The notes beneath the pieces are model-generated. The model did no database searches. It was given only the letters and a program-made list of their open reading frames with translations, and was not told the origin of the DNA. Position numbers and translations under genes: made by a program. From Acidobacteriota bacterium (lineage in GTDB: Bacteria; Acidobacteriota; Terriglobia; UBA7540), in assembly GCA_902812465.1 (NCBI GenBank), contig CADDZE010000003.1:20113-84112 (forward strand): 64,000 bases of DNA. The letters run 5' to 3'. Of this stretch, positions 37,418 through 46,532 are shown piece after piece; position 1 is the first letter of the stretch; each line of letters opens with the position of its first letter.

Positions 37418-37563
37418 GGGCCGGCCTGGCGAGCCGAGTGCTTCCGGCGACTCGGAATCTTCCCCGCCTGGCCGCCGGGCCAGACACGGCCATCCCGGGC
37501 GCCGTCCTGCGAGGGTGTTTTCCCGCCGCGTTCCTGGTATTCCTTCACCGCAAATCCATGAGG

Positions 37564-38781
37564 TCAGCAGCCGCTCGCGCGCAGAAATTCTGCAATGCTT
37601 TGGAAGGCGCGAGTCAGGGTAGCTTCGTCGGGCAGAAAGACCATGCGGAAGTGGCGCGTCCCCGGCTTCTGGCCGAATCCGCTGCCGTGCACTACCAGCA
37701 CCTGCTTCTCAATCAGGAGCCGGCGCACGAACTCCTCGTCACTGCCCGAGATGTGGAGCCTCGGAAACGCGTAGAAGGCACCCGTGGGCCTGACGCAGCT
37801 TAGACCCGGGGTCGACTCGCACCATTGCATCGTGAGGTCGCGCCGCGCCCGCAGCTTGCGGACGACTTCCGTTAGGTGGTCCTGGGGGCCTTCCAGGGCG
37901 GGGCGTATGGCATACTGCGCCGGATGATTGCCGCTGAGGCGCGCCCGCAACAACTTGTGAATCCCTTCCACGTAGGGAGCCAGCGCGTCCGCCGGGCCGC
38001 TCACGATCCCCCAGCCGACACGCCACCCCGGTACCAGGTAAGCCTTCGAAAGGCCGTTAAAGGTCACCACTGGAACGTCGGAAGCGAGCGAGGCCAGAGA
38101 AACGTGCGGTTGCCCGTCCAGTATAAGTTTGTCGTAGATCTCGTCGGCCAAGAGCACCAAATGGTGCCTCCGCGCCAGCTCAATGATGGCCTCGAGCGTA
38201 GACCGTGAACAGAGTGCGCCGGTCGGGTTGTTGGGATGGATCACCACGATGGCCCTTGTTCGGGTGTTGATGCGAGCCGCCATATCGTCCAGGTCCGGCT
38301 CCCAGCCTAGCGACTCATCGAGGTGGTAAGGATTCGGCTCGGCGCCCAGTTTGGCCAGGACCGCCGAATAGAGGGGATACTCGGGGCAGGGGGTCAGGAC
38401 GTTTTCCCCGGGATTCACCAGCGCCGTCAGGCACAAGTCAACCGCCTCGCTGACGCCCTGGGTCACAAACACGCTCTGGATGTTGCGGATACCCTTCCGC
38501 TCCGCCTCACTGCGAATCGCCTCCAGCGCATCTTCCAGCCCGGCCGAGGGTGCGTAGCCATCGTATCCATCGCGCATGGCCCGGGCTACCGCTTCGACGA
38601 GATGGGGCGGGGTACGAAAGTCGAACTTTAGCGGGTCACCCACATTCAGCGGCAGGATCTGTTTGCCCTCGCGCACCAGTTGCTCCGCCACAACCGCCAC
38701 ATCCCGAATGGCATAGCGCACGCGTTCGAGGCGGGTCGCAGCCGCAACCCTGAGCTGGCGAGTTGTTTCCGTATCGACCAT
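37564..38781 (-). CDS. Alanine/aspartate-type aminotransferase (class I, AlaT-like)
   Basis: A 405-residue PLP enzyme. Signatures are LNVGDPLKFDFRTP, VTQGVSEAVDLCLTALVNPGENVL, IVVIHPNNPTGALC, ADEIYDKLIL and the PLP lysine K246 in NGLSKAYLVPGWRVGW. The layout matches AlaT-like aminotransferases that swap amino groups between alanine and glutamate or aspartate and glutamate. A glycine- and proline-poor N-terminus begins with TRQLRVAAATRLERVRYAIRD, which is common in this group. The ATG start has AAGGGG before it. It is divergent from HDOD, and its 3' end is near the zinc-ribbon frame. Confidence 0.92.
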   Translation of the reverse strand: MVDTETTRQLRVAAATRLERVRYAIRDVAVVAEQLVREGKQILPLNVGDPLKFDFRTPPHLVEAVARAMRDGYDGYAPSAGLEDALEAIRSEAERKGIRNIQSVFVTQGVSEAVDLCLTALVNPGENVLTPCPEYPLYSAVLAKLGAEPNPYHLDESLGWEPDLDDMAARINTRTRAIVVIHPNNPTGALCSRSTLEAIIELARRHHLVLLADEIYDKLILDGQPHVSLASLASDVPVVTFNGLSKAYLVPGWRVGWGIVSGPADALAPYVEGIHKLLRARLSGNHPAQYAIRPALEGPQDHLTEVVRKLRARRDLTMQWCESTPGLSCVRPTGAFYAFPRLHISGSDEEFVRRLLIEKQVLVVHGSGFGQKPGTRHFRMVFLPDEATLTRAFQSIAEFLRASGC

Positions 38782-38964
38782 AAGCCCCTTCTAACAGAAA
38801 GCCCACAGGGGGTCAAATCACGCGCCGCCTGCGGAGTGGGTCGAAGAGCGCGACGGCGGTCGCGATCTTCAGGCAGCGAACTCGGCGAGCCTGCCGGGCG
38901 CTAAAGAAACCGCCAAGCTTGCCGATAGCCAGATTAGCACCATCCGTCCGTTCAGGAGGCGTCT

Positions 38965-39849
38965 GTGAGCGCGTCTGTGACCCCGAGCCAAGTGCCGACT
39001 CCCTCGGCTCCGCCCCGCGCGCTGGTTAACCTCCCGCCGTTTCCGGCGGTCGCGATGAGGATCCTCCAATTGCTCTCGAAAGAAGATGTCGGCATGAAGG
39101 AGTTGAGCGACCTGATTCGTGCCGACGCCGTCTTCAGCGCCGAGGTGCTCTCCCTGGCCAACTCGCCGCTCTTTGGATTCCGTGCCGAAGTGAAGAGCAT
39201 CCTCCAGGCGACTGCCCTGATGGGCTTGCAGCGCGTCAAGGCGCTGGCTTTGACGGTAGGCATAAAGGCGTACATCTCTTCGGCCATCAAACAGCCCTGC
39301 TTGCGCGCCTGCTGGCAGCATAGTTTAGCCTGCGCTCTTGCGGCCGAGGAATTGGCCGCCGTCAGCTTGATCGAGAAGGATGAAGCCTATACAGCGGGCT
39401 TAATGCACGACATCGGACGGCTAGCTCTGATCGTGATGCACCCCGCTCAGTACGCTGGGCTACTCAGTGAGCCGGCGGAGGATTCCCCGTCGCTGCTGAG
39501 CCGGGAGCGCGAACTGTTCGAGGTCGATCACTGCCAGGCCGGACAATGGTTGGTGGAAGCGTGGGGTCTTCCCAAGTCTTTCAGCGACATCACCGCCCGC
39601 CACCACGAACCCGCTTCTCGCGACGCGGTGAACGGTAAGTTCGATCTGCAAGCCCTAGTCCGAACCGCCTGCCGGCTGGCTGACAGTCTGGGCTTCGCGG
39701 TGGCCAAGTGCCACCAAGTGCCAACTCTCCCCCAGGTCCTCGAGGACTTGCCGCAGCGGGAGCGGAACAGGTTTCAGCCTGATCCCGACGACCTCGCCAT
39801 GCGCATCGGCGTGAAGATCAACTGCCTGGATCACAGCTCGGTCTTCTGA
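38965..39849 (+). CDS. HDOD domain signal protein
   Basis: A 294-residue soluble protein. The HDOD domain, spanning about residues 20-235, is seen in LPPFPAVAMRILQLLSKEDVGMKELSDLIRADAVFSAEVLSLANSPLFG, then MGLQRVKALALTVG, GLMHDIGRLALIVMHP and WLVEAWGLPKSFSDITARHHEP. HDOD proteins act in bacterial signal networks, probably as non-catalytic or cyclic-nucleotide-linked regulators of cell behaviour. Here no GGDEF or EAL domain is attached. The start is GTG, supported by a strong AGGAGG four bases upstream. It stands alone, flanked by divergent alaT-like and convergent DsbA-like genes. Confidence 0.9.
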   Translation: MSASVTPSQVPTPSAPPRALVNLPPFPAVAMRILQLLSKEDVGMKELSDLIRADAVFSAEVLSLANSPLFGFRAEVKSILQATALMGLQRVKALALTVGIKAYISSAIKQPCLRACWQHSLACALAAEELAAVSLIEKDEAYTAGLMHDIGRLALIVMHPAQYAGLLSEPAEDSPSLLSRERELFEVDHCQAGQWLVEAWGLPKSFSDITARHHEPASRDAVNGKFDLQALVRTACRLADSLGFAVAKCHQVPTLPQVLEDLPQRERNRFQPDPDDLAMRIGVKINCLDHSSVF

Positions 39850-39990
39850 GGACTTCTCTCGATCGCTGGCTCCGAAGCATTCGCCCACCGGGATCTCGCC
39901 AGAATTGCCTGGCCTCCTGTCGAATCCGCCCGGGAGAAATCCGAGCTCTAATTCCGCAGGGGAACCCACTGTTTCGTTACGGGTGGCCAC

Positions 39991-41163
39991 CTACCCACGT
40001 TTGGCCGCCACGGTGCGGGCCTTCGAGTTGGAGTGTTCAGCTTTTGTCTCCGCCTGGGCCAGAGCCTCGTCCACCATCTTGTTGAACTGGTCGGCGGGTG
40101 GCGCGCCGGTGACCATTCGCCCGTTGATGAAGATGGTCGGCGTGCTAGCGACACCCAGCTTTTCGCCTTCCCGGCGACCGGCTTCGACGCGCGCGAGAGA
40201 TCCCTTCGAATCGATGCAAGCGGCCAGCTTGAGCTTGTCGATCCCTGCCTGCTCGCCCAGCACCAACATCTGGTCTCGCACGTTGGCGGCGTTGATCATC
40301 CCTTGGTTGGCAAAAATGAGCGTCCGATACTTCTCGAACGCCGAGGGCTGGATCTGGTAGGCGCACTCGTTGGCGATGGCCGCTGTCAGGGACCAGTCGT
40401 GCATCGGCAGGGGAAATTCCTTGAACACGACGCGTACCCGGTCGCCGTACTTGGGCAGGAATTCCTTCTCCAAAAATTCCTGGAAGCGCGCGCACGTGGG
40501 ACACTGGAGGTCGGCGTACTCGACGATGGTCACCCGCGCATGGGGTGGCCCCACGCTGGGTTGGTTGGCGGTAACGATGGTTTGCAGAGCCTGGGCACGC
40601 AGGTTGGTCGACAATACGTAGAGGTTACCCAGAAGCAAGGTATGGTGGTCTTTGGTGATGTAAAAGTCCTGGGATTGCGGGCCCCTCTCGCCGGTGGCCG
40701 TCACCCTGATCTGCTCAAAGCCGGAAAACTTCGACTTCTCCGGCGGGCTGGCGGTGAGGCTGACGTTCGCCGGAACCTTAAACTGCTCCCTCACATGCTG
40801 GAGGATCTCCGCCTTGCTGCCGCTGGAAAGGGAATAAAAGTTCCCCAGCGCTAGATACCGGCCGTCCTTGGAGACAAAGATGGTGCTATCCTTCTTGTTC
40901 GTTCCATCGTCGACGGTGACGGTTGTTTCGTAGTAGCCGGCGACGGGGGACTCGCGGAAGGGCTGGGCACTGATCTTGGTGCCATCCGGAATTCCGAAGC
41001 GCTCGCGGAGAAAGTCCACCACCTTGCCGGTGGTGACGGGGTCGGATCGCCGGGCCGCGCGGCTGGTTTGGGAAACGGCGCGATCCTGGCTGGTCCACCA
41101 GAGCGCCCCGCCGATACTCAGTACTGCGGCCAGGATGGCTGACCGCTTGATATGATGTCTCAA
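39991..41163 (-). CDS. DsbA-like thioredoxin-fold protein with two N-terminal repeat modules
   Basis: A 390-residue exported protein. An N-terminal membrane anchor or signal (AILAAVLSIGGALWW) is followed by two similar DsbC-N-like modules, about 45-113 and 117-186, each ending in a pattern DGRYLALGNFYSLS or DHHTLLLGNLYVLS. The C-terminal DsbA-type domain begins around 205 with PHARVTIVEYADLQ, the redox motif CPTC at 221-224, and ends with GVASTPTIFINGRMVTG, the cis-Pro loop. The protein should form or isomerise disulfides in the periplasm. It lies directly downstream of a second, shorter relative, and the pair looks like a gene duplication. Confidence 0.9.
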   Translation of the reverse strand: MRHHIKRSAILAAVLSIGGALWWTSQDRAVSQTSRAARRSDPVTTGKVVDFLRERFGIPDGTKISAQPFRESPVAGYYETTVTVDDGTNKKDSTIFVSKDGRYLALGNFYSLSSGSKAEILQHVREQFKVPANVSLTASPPEKSKFSGFEQIRVTATGERGPQSQDFYITKDHHTLLLGNLYVLSTNLRAQALQTIVTANQPSVGPPHARVTIVEYADLQCPTCARFQEFLEKEFLPKYGDRVRVVFKEFPLPMHDWSLTAAIANECAYQIQPSAFEKYRTLIFANQGMINAANVRDQMLVLGEQAGIDKLKLAACIDSKGSLARVEAGRREGEKLGVASTPTIFINGRMVTGAPPADQFNKMVDEALAQAETKAEHSNSKARTVAAKRG

Positions 41164-41269
41164 GGTTTGTGATCCTTTCTACCGGGCGTTTCCCGCCCGC
41201 ATGATCTGGTTTCCCCTTACCAGCGCCTGCACCGTGGCCTTGCGGCTGGCCGCGCTTCCCTTCCTGAGC

Positions 41270-42196
41270 CTACTTACCCGCCAGGGCTTCGTCTACTGCC
41301 TTGTAAACGTCTTGTGGCGCGGCTCCCACCACCATCCTGCCGTTGATGAAAAACGTGGGGGTGCTGGCGACTGCCAGGGTCTGGCCTTCCACGAAATCCT
41401 TCTCGACGCGCGGCAGGGTGGACCTGGCATCTATACACGGCGCCAGTTTGTCGCGGTCGATGCCTGCCTGCTGGGCGAGGTTCAGCAGTTGATCGCGCGC
41501 GCGGCTGGCGTTGATTTCCGCCTGGTGCTGAAAAATCAGCGAGCGGTAAGCCAGGTACTTCTCCGGGGCCTCCTGATAGGCGCACGCGCTTGCCACCGAC
41601 CCTTCCAGCGCCCAGTCGTGAACGTTGACGAGCGGATATTCCTTGAAAATCACCCTTACCTTGCCCTGGTATTTGGGCAGCAGCTCCTTTTCCAGGAACT
41701 GCTGGGCGCGGGCGCACGTGGGGCACTGGAGATCGGCGTATTCGACGATGGTCACCGGCGCCCCTGACGGGCCCACGCTGGGCACGTGGTCCGTCGAAAT
41801 TTCGCGCTCCACCTCGCGCCGCGGATCCGCGCCCAAAGTGTAAATGTTTCCCTGGATCAGGTAGCGCCCGTCCTTGGACACATAGAAGTCCCGCGACTGC
41901 CTCTGTCGGCCTTCGCCCAGGGTGATGGTGGTGGTGTAATAACCAGGAAACGGAGAAGGCCGGAAGGGGCCGATGGTTAGGGTGGCATCGGGAGGGATGG
42001 GGAACCTTCCGCGGAAGTAAGTGGCGATTCTTGCGCGGATTACCGATTCATTCTCTTCCGCGCGACTGGTTGGCGCTGCCTTGTCGCGCCTAGAAGGCGC
42101 AGAGGATTGCCCCTTCTCCGTCCCCACGGCCAAGGCACCCACGGTCAGGAGAAGCAGACTGACACCGGCCTCAAAGCGGGGGCTGGCCCTTCGCAA
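41270..42196 (-). CDS. DsbA-like thioredoxin-fold protein with one N-terminal module
   Basis: A 308-residue relative of the next gene downstream. It has a signal peptide (GVSLLLLTVGALAVG), one module with GYYTTTITLGEG and DGRYLIQGNIYTLG, and a DsbA-type domain with TIVEYADLQCPTCAR, the redox motif CPTC, and VASTPTFFINGRMVVG. Both proteins share FKEYPL/FKEFPL and W-a-L-e-g-s-v blocks. The start is uncertain: no ATG occurs, and TTG 42196 (giving MRRASPRFEAG) was chosen since it produces a good signal peptide; TTG 42307 or a GTG between are alternatives. The 107 bases to the next gene carry AT-rich sequence. It may oxidise partner proteins of the envelope. Confidence 0.85.
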   Translation of the reverse strand: MRRASPRFEAGVSLLLLTVGALAVGTEKGQSSAPSRRDKAAPTSRAEENESVIRARIATYFRGRFPIPPDATLTIGPFRPSPFPGYYTTTITLGEGRQRQSRDFYVSKDGRYLIQGNIYTLGADPRREVEREISTDHVPSVGPSGAPVTIVEYADLQCPTCARAQQFLEKELLPKYQGKVRVIFKEYPLVNVHDWALEGSVASACAYQEAPEKYLAYRSLIFQHQAEINASRARDQLLNLAQQAGIDRDKLAPCIDARSTLPRVEKDFVEGQTLAVASTPTFFINGRMVVGAAPQDVYKAVDEALAGK

Positions 42197-42950
42197 TGAC
42201 GAAACCCCATCCCCTGGTGCCAACGCCACTCTTGCGCTGGCCCCAACTCGTACACAACCACCGCCCGCGCAGCCCGCCCTTTGACCACTTGCAGGCAGGC
42301 CGCCCAAGATGAGCGGTCACTAAGACGGCGGCAGCATTCCTGAGCTGTTGTCGATTTTAGCCAAGCCCGGCTCGGAAAATCAATTTCCAGCGCAACGGTC
42401 GCCGGATGCGATCCACCTCCCCGCAGAACGCGGAACAGTGCTTCCGCACCGCTTTGGCATGGGATTTCGGGAGTCCGGTCTCGATTTTTCAACAACATAT
42501 CCGGTTCGTTTTGTCAAATTGCTATCTGCTCCCTTGCCTTGGGGATTCACCCCCAGCCTGTCGTTGCGGTTCCGCCGCCGGTACTTTGACAACATGCGTC
42601 ACAGACTAAACGTTTCGCCGAAGCGACGACAAGGTCGCGCCCGGAGAGGTTTGTTTACAGTTGTTTACGTGCGGAGCTAAGGTTTTGAGGCCTGGGGCAG
42701 GGGGTGAGGTTCCCTTGCCGGCGGCTGTTGAAAGTAGGTCGTTTCGCCTGAACGCGGCGGAGTGCGGTTCCCTGTTTGGCCCGGCTCGAGCTTGACCCGA
42801 GGCCAGTGGCGCGAGACTGCGCTGCGCTTTCCGGCATTGCACGCCTCGTGCTACGATGCAGTTTAGTCGCCGCCCGACGGTGAGCAGGTTCCGCCGCTGG
42901 GCCTCTGCCTCGCATCTTCTTCTGTGAGCCTTCTGTGAGCCGGCAAACCT
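42197..42950. other. Gene-free stretch upstream of trpS
   Basis: About 750 bases lie between the divergent thioredoxin-like gene and trpS. Translations of the short frames show no domain. TTGACA at 42585-42590 with no clear -10 box, AT-rich TTGTTTACAGTTGTTTACG near 42652-42670, and a perfect tandem repeat close to trpS are the only structure I see. Confidence 0.4.
42920..42941 (+). repeat. Tandem 11-base direct repeat before trpS
   Basis: TTCTGTGAGCC occurs twice in a row (42920-42930 and 42931-42941), ending nine bases before the trpS start codon. No ribosome binding site lies between. It may be a slipped-strand duplication that alters translation of trpS. Confidence 0.8.
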
Positions 42951-43952
42951 ATGAGTGACCCGACGCAGCGTCGTTCTCGCATCCTAAGCGGGATGCGCCC
43001 CACCGGCAAGCTTCACCTCGGCAACCTAGCAGGTGCGCTCTCGAATTGGGTCAAGCTGCAGGACCACTACGAGAGCTTCCACTTTGTGGCCGACTGGCAC
43101 ATGCTCACCACGGACTATGCCGATACCTCGGAGCTGCAGGCGAACATCCGCGAAATGGTGACGGACTGGCTGGCCGCCGGGCTCGACCCTGAGAAGGCCA
43201 CCTTGTTCGTCCAGTCCGGCGTGGTCCAGCACGCCGAGTTGCACCTGATCCTCTCCATGATTACGCCGCTCGGGTGGCTGGAGCGCGTGCCCACTTACAA
43301 GGAAGCACTGGAAAACATCCGCGACCGAGACATCCACACTTACGGCTTTTTGGGCTACCCGGTGCTTCAAACGGCTGACATCCTGGTGTACAAGGCGGAC
43401 GGCGTGCCGGTGGGTGAGGACCAAGTGCCGCACGTGGAGTTGACGCGGGAGATTGCGCGCCGGTTCAACAGTTTCTACGGTCGCGTCTTTCCAGAACCGC
43501 AGGCCCTGCTAACCCCTACGCCGCGGCTTCCCGGCACCGATGGGCGCAAGATGTCCAAGAGCTACAACAACGCCATCTATCTTTCCGATGCGCCCGAGGT
43601 GGTGAACCAGAAGCTGGCAACCATGGTCACGGACCCGGCGCGCAAGCGCCGCTACGATCCCGGCAATCCCGACGTCTGCCCGGTCTTTGACCTGCACAAG
43701 GTGTTTTCCGGCCCGGAGGTGATCGACCGCGTTAACCGCGAGTGCCGCACGGCGGAGATCGGATGCCTGGACTGCAAGAGATTGCTGGCAGATGCTGTCA
43801 ACCGGACGCTGTATCCTATCCGCGAGCGGAGGAAGCTTTACGAGCAGGAACCCCAGAGAGTTGGAGAGGTGCTCGAACAGGGAACGGAGAAGGCCCGCCA
43901 GGTCGCCGAAACAACCATGGGTGAGGTGCGGAAGGCGGTTCGCCTGCGGTAG
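42951..43952 (+). CDS. trpS: Tryptophanyl-tRNA synthetase
   Basis: A 333-residue class I aminoacyl-tRNA synthetase that charges tRNA-Trp. The ATP-binding HIGH-type motif is HLGN at residues 22-25 in MRPTGKLHLGNLAGAL, and the KMSKS motif is at 200-204. WHMLTTDYADTSEL, YGFLGYPVLQTADILVYKAD and VPVGEDQVPHVELTREIARRFN are hallmark segments. The ATG start is preceded by the tandem TTCTGTGAGCC repeat rather than a clear ribosome binding site. It is followed after 142 bases by the scp operon; the trpS-scpA-scpB-rluB order is common in bacteria. Confidence 0.97.
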   Translation: MSDPTQRRSRILSGMRPTGKLHLGNLAGALSNWVKLQDHYESFHFVADWHMLTTDYADTSELQANIREMVTDWLAAGLDPEKATLFVQSGVVQHAELHLILSMITPLGWLERVPTYKEALENIRDRDIHTYGFLGYPVLQTADILVYKADGVPVGEDQVPHVELTREIARRFNSFYGRVFPEPQALLTPTPRLPGTDGRKMSKSYNNAIYLSDAPEVVNQKLATMVTDPARKRRYDPGNPDVCPVFDLHKVFSGPEVIDRVNRECRTAEIGCLDCKRLLADAVNRTLYPIRERRKLYEQEPQRVGEVLEQGTEKARQVAETTMGEVRKAVRLR

Positions 43953-44023
43953 GTTTGTGCCAAGGGACAGACACCAGGCCACGAAGGTTTCAAGCCGACG
44001 AAGGGGGATGGAGCTGGAACGGT

Positions 44024-44029
44024 TATAAT
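44024..44029 (+). promoter_or_regulatory. Candidate -10 box of the scpA operon
   Basis: A perfect TATAAT lies 65 bases before the scpA ATG on the same strand. The hexamer 17 bases upstream is not TTGACA-like, so only the -10 element is convincing. Confidence 0.3.
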
Positions 44030-44094
44030 CGCGCTGGGGGCTCTCGCAAGCGCGGTTTCCAGCCCGAGAGGACGCGCCCGCTGAGCCTGCTAGG

Positions 44095-45018
44095 ATGATG
44101 GAAGAAGGCCAACCCGCGCCTGCCGGACCGGCCGAACCCGCGAACTCTGCGGCCAGCCCGGTTTTGCCGCTCCGTGCGGACCGGGCCGTCCGCGGCAGCC
44201 CGCCTCGGGTCAAGCTGGAAATCTACGAAGGGCCGCTCGACCTCTTGCTCGACCTCATCCGCAAGCAGCAGATCAACATCTACGATATTCCCATTGCCCA
44301 GATCACGCGCCAGTATCTCGATTACCTCCAGATGCTTGAGGCGCTGAATATTGATGTGGCCAGCGAGTTCGTCCTGATGGCAGCCACGCTGATCTATATC
44401 AAGTCGCGGATGCTCCTGCCGCCGGACCCGACCGCGCCGCCCGAGGAGCAGGAAGACCCGCGGACCGAGCTGGTACACCGGCTGCTCGAGCATGAAAAGT
44501 TCAAAAACGCGGCGCAGATGCTCGAATCCAAGCGGATGCTGGAAGAAGCCATGTGGACGCAGCCGGGCATCGGCGAGTTTGCCGAGGCGGAGGACGAGCC
44601 GGGGGTGGCGGTTTCGCTGTTCGATCTGATCTCTGCTTTCCGCGAGATCCTGGAGCGGGCCAAGAAGCGCGCTCCCCTGGCGATTCAACGGGAAAAGGTC
44701 ACCGTGGGGGAGATGATGGAACACGTCCGCCAGGTGCTGCTTTCTACACCGCATGCGGTGCGCCTGGATGATCTGGCGTCGGCCTTCGATTCGCGCGAGG
44801 CGCTGATTGCTCTGCTCTTAGCCTTGCTCGAGATGGTCCGCCTGCGCGCCATTGTGCTGCGGCAGAAAGAGCTCTTCGCGCCCATCACCATTCACCGCAG
44901 CAAGAATTTTGAAGAGGTCCTGGCACGCGCCAGCGCGAGCCTGCTGGAAGCCAGCCTCGAGGAGCTGGCGGAAGCGGCGCCGGAGGGAAACGCCGAAGGG
45001 TCCAGCCATGCGGAGTGA
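44095..45018 (+). CDS. scpA: Segregation and condensation protein A
   Basis: ScpA is the kleisin that links the SMC heads and ScpB in bacterial condensin. The 307-residue protein opens with a proline- and alanine-rich stretch of about 35 residues, then VKLEIYEGPLDLLLDLIRKQQINIYDIPIAQITRQYL, the classical ScpA N-terminal motif. FVLMAATLIYIKSRMLLPP follows, and the C-terminal winged-helix part reads ALIALLLALLEMVRLRAIVLRQKELFAPITIHR. Its end overlaps scpB by 11 bases. The start is ATG 44095; the adjacent ATG at 44098 cannot be excluded. Confidence 0.97.
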   Translation: MMEEGQPAPAGPAEPANSAASPVLPLRADRAVRGSPPRVKLEIYEGPLDLLLDLIRKQQINIYDIPIAQITRQYLDYLQMLEALNIDVASEFVLMAATLIYIKSRMLLPPDPTAPPEEQEDPRTELVHRLLEHEKFKNAAQMLESKRMLEEAMWTQPGIGEFAEAEDEPGVAVSLFDLISAFREILERAKKRAPLAIQREKVTVGEMMEHVRQVLLSTPHAVRLDDLASAFDSREALIALLLALLEMVRLRAIVLRQKELFAPITIHRSKNFEEVLARASASLLEASLEELAEAAPEGNAEGSSHAE

Positions 45019-45718
45019 CGAAGCTTTGAAGGCGCTGATTGAAGCGATCCTCTACGTGGCGCCCGAGCCGGTGCCGCTTGAGGCGATCGCTAGCACCCTG
45101 GAGGGTGAGGAACTCCAGCGGGTCAAGCAGAAGCTCGAGGAGCTGATCGCCGACTACGAACGGCCGGAACGGGGCATTCAGATCCGGCAGGTAGCGGGCG
45201 GCTACAAATTCTCGTCCAAGCCGGAGCATCACGAAGTGCTGCGCCGCTTCGTCAAGAGCCTCAAGCCGCCCATACGGCTTTCGAAGCCGGCCCTCGAGAC
45301 CCTGGCGGTCATTGCCTACCGGCAGCCCGTGACCCTTCCGGAGATCCAAGAGATTCGAGGCGTTGATTGCGGCGGCGTCATCCACACTCTTCTGGAGAAG
45401 AAGCTGGTTGTTACGGCGGGCCGTAAGAATGTCGTGGGGCGGCCGATCCTGTATCGCACGTCGCGCGAGTTCCTGGTCCATTTCGGGCTGAACCGCCTTG
45501 ACGACTTGCCTAGCCAGCGCGAGTTTGAAGAGCTGGCCCGCCAGGCCCTCGGCACCAGCACTCAGCAAGACCTGCTAGAGTTGGAGAGCCGTATCGAGGG
45601 CCAGAGCGGCGCGGGCGGAATGCCACCGGAAAACGCGGAGCCGCGTGCCCCCGAGCCCGAGAGCGGCTTGAAACCGCGGGACGGGAATGAGGGTGAGAGG
45701 ATTATCCGGGATGCCTAG
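45008..45718 (+). CDS. scpB: Segregation and condensation protein B
   Basis: ScpB forms a dimer that binds ScpA in the condensin complex. The 236-residue protein has the winged-helix pair: ALKALIEAILYVAPEPVPLEAIA and GIQIRQVAGGYKFSSKPE, then LSKPALETLAVIAYRQPVTLPEIQEIRGV, the best-conserved motif, and GRPILYRTSREFLVHFGLN. A 60-residue disordered tail is rich in Glu and Gly. The ATG at 45008 overlaps scpA by 11 bases, and the end overlaps rluB by 8, so scpA-scpB-rluB-hisC form a tight operon. Confidence 0.97.
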   Translation: MRSDEALKALIEAILYVAPEPVPLEAIASTLEGEELQRVKQKLEELIADYERPERGIQIRQVAGGYKFSSKPEHHEVLRRFVKSLKPPIRLSKPALETLAVIAYRQPVTLPEIQEIRGVDCGGVIHTLLEKKLVVTAGRKNVVGRPILYRTSREFLVHFGLNRLDDLPSQREFEELARQALGTSTQQDLLELESRIEGQSGAGGMPPENAEPRAPEPESGLKPRDGNEGERIIRDA

Positions 45719-46532
45719 AAGTGCGCTGACCGAATCCGGAAACGCGAAACCCGAGCCGCGCGCGGGAGAGCGTCTGCAAAAGATCATTGCCGCGGCCGGC
45801 ATCACCTCGCGCCGGAAAGCCGAGCAGCTGATCCGCGAAGGTGCCGTGACGGTGAACGGCCGAGTGGTGACCGAGCTGGGATCGAAGGCGGACCCGGAGC
45901 GAGACCGAATTAAGGTGCAGGGTCAGCTGGTGCGCCCGGCGCGGAATCACGTCTACCTGCTGGTGAATAAGCCGGTAGGGTATGTTTCCACCGTCAGCGA
46001 TCCGCAGCAACGGCCGACCGTTGTCTCGCTGGCGAAGGGGGGGCGGGAGCGAGTGTACCCCGTCGGCCGTCTGGATTATCATTCGTCGGGCCTGATGCTG
46101 CTGACGAATGATGGGGAACTGGCGAATCTCCTCATGTCGCGCGCTTCGCGGGTGCCGCGCACCTACCACGTAAAGCTGGACGCCCCCGCCGATCCGGAGG
46201 ACTTGCGCCAGCTCGAGGAAGGCATCGTCTTGGACGGGCGGCGCACGGCACCGGCCCAGATTCGCCCGCTTGGCGCTGTGGCTCGGGCCAACAGGAGCGG
46301 TACGGCCGGCCGAGCCAAGCCGTGGTACGAGGTCACCCTGGTGGAAGGCCGCTATCGCCAGGTACGGCGCATGTTCGAGCGCATCGGGCGTTCCGTCCTC
46401 AAGTTGAAGCGCACGCGCATCGCCTTCCTGACCGATCGCGGCTTGCCTCCGGGGGCGTTCCGGCACCTGGCACCCGAGGAGGTGGCGCACTTGAAGCGTT
46501 TTCTATGGCGTCGCGCTGAGGGCAAGGCTTGA
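45711..46532 (+). CDS. rluB: Ribosomal large-subunit pseudouridine synthase (RluB/RsuA family)
   Basis: It makes pseudouridine in rRNA, probably near position 2605 of 23S rRNA by family. The 273-residue protein has an N-terminal S4 domain (RLQKIIAAAGITSRRKAEQLIREGAVTVNGRVV), the catalytic Asp122 in VGRLDYHSSGLMLLTNDGELA, and the C-terminal block VEGRYRQVRRMFERIGRSVLKLKR. The start is ATG 45711, eight bases before the scpB stop. It ends with a TGA that overlaps the hisC TTG. The four genes share one strand without gaps. Confidence 0.95.
   Translation: MPRSALTESGNAKPEPRAGERLQKIIAAAGITSRRKAEQLIREGAVTVNGRVVTELGSKADPERDRIKVQGQLVRPARNHVYLLVNKPVGYVSTVSDPQQRPTVVSLAKGGRERVYPVGRLDYHSSGLMLLTNDGELANLLMSRASRVPRTYHVKLDAPADPEDLRQLEEGIVLDGRRTAPAQIRPLGAVARANRSGTAGRAKPWYEVTLVEGRYRQVRRMFERIGRSVLKLKRTRIAFLTDRGLPPGAFRHLAPEEVAHLKRFLWRRAEGKA

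Noticed and set aside
42348..42680. 110-codon plus-strand frame before trpS
   Set aside because: No ribosome binding site, no domain, and basic low-information sequence.
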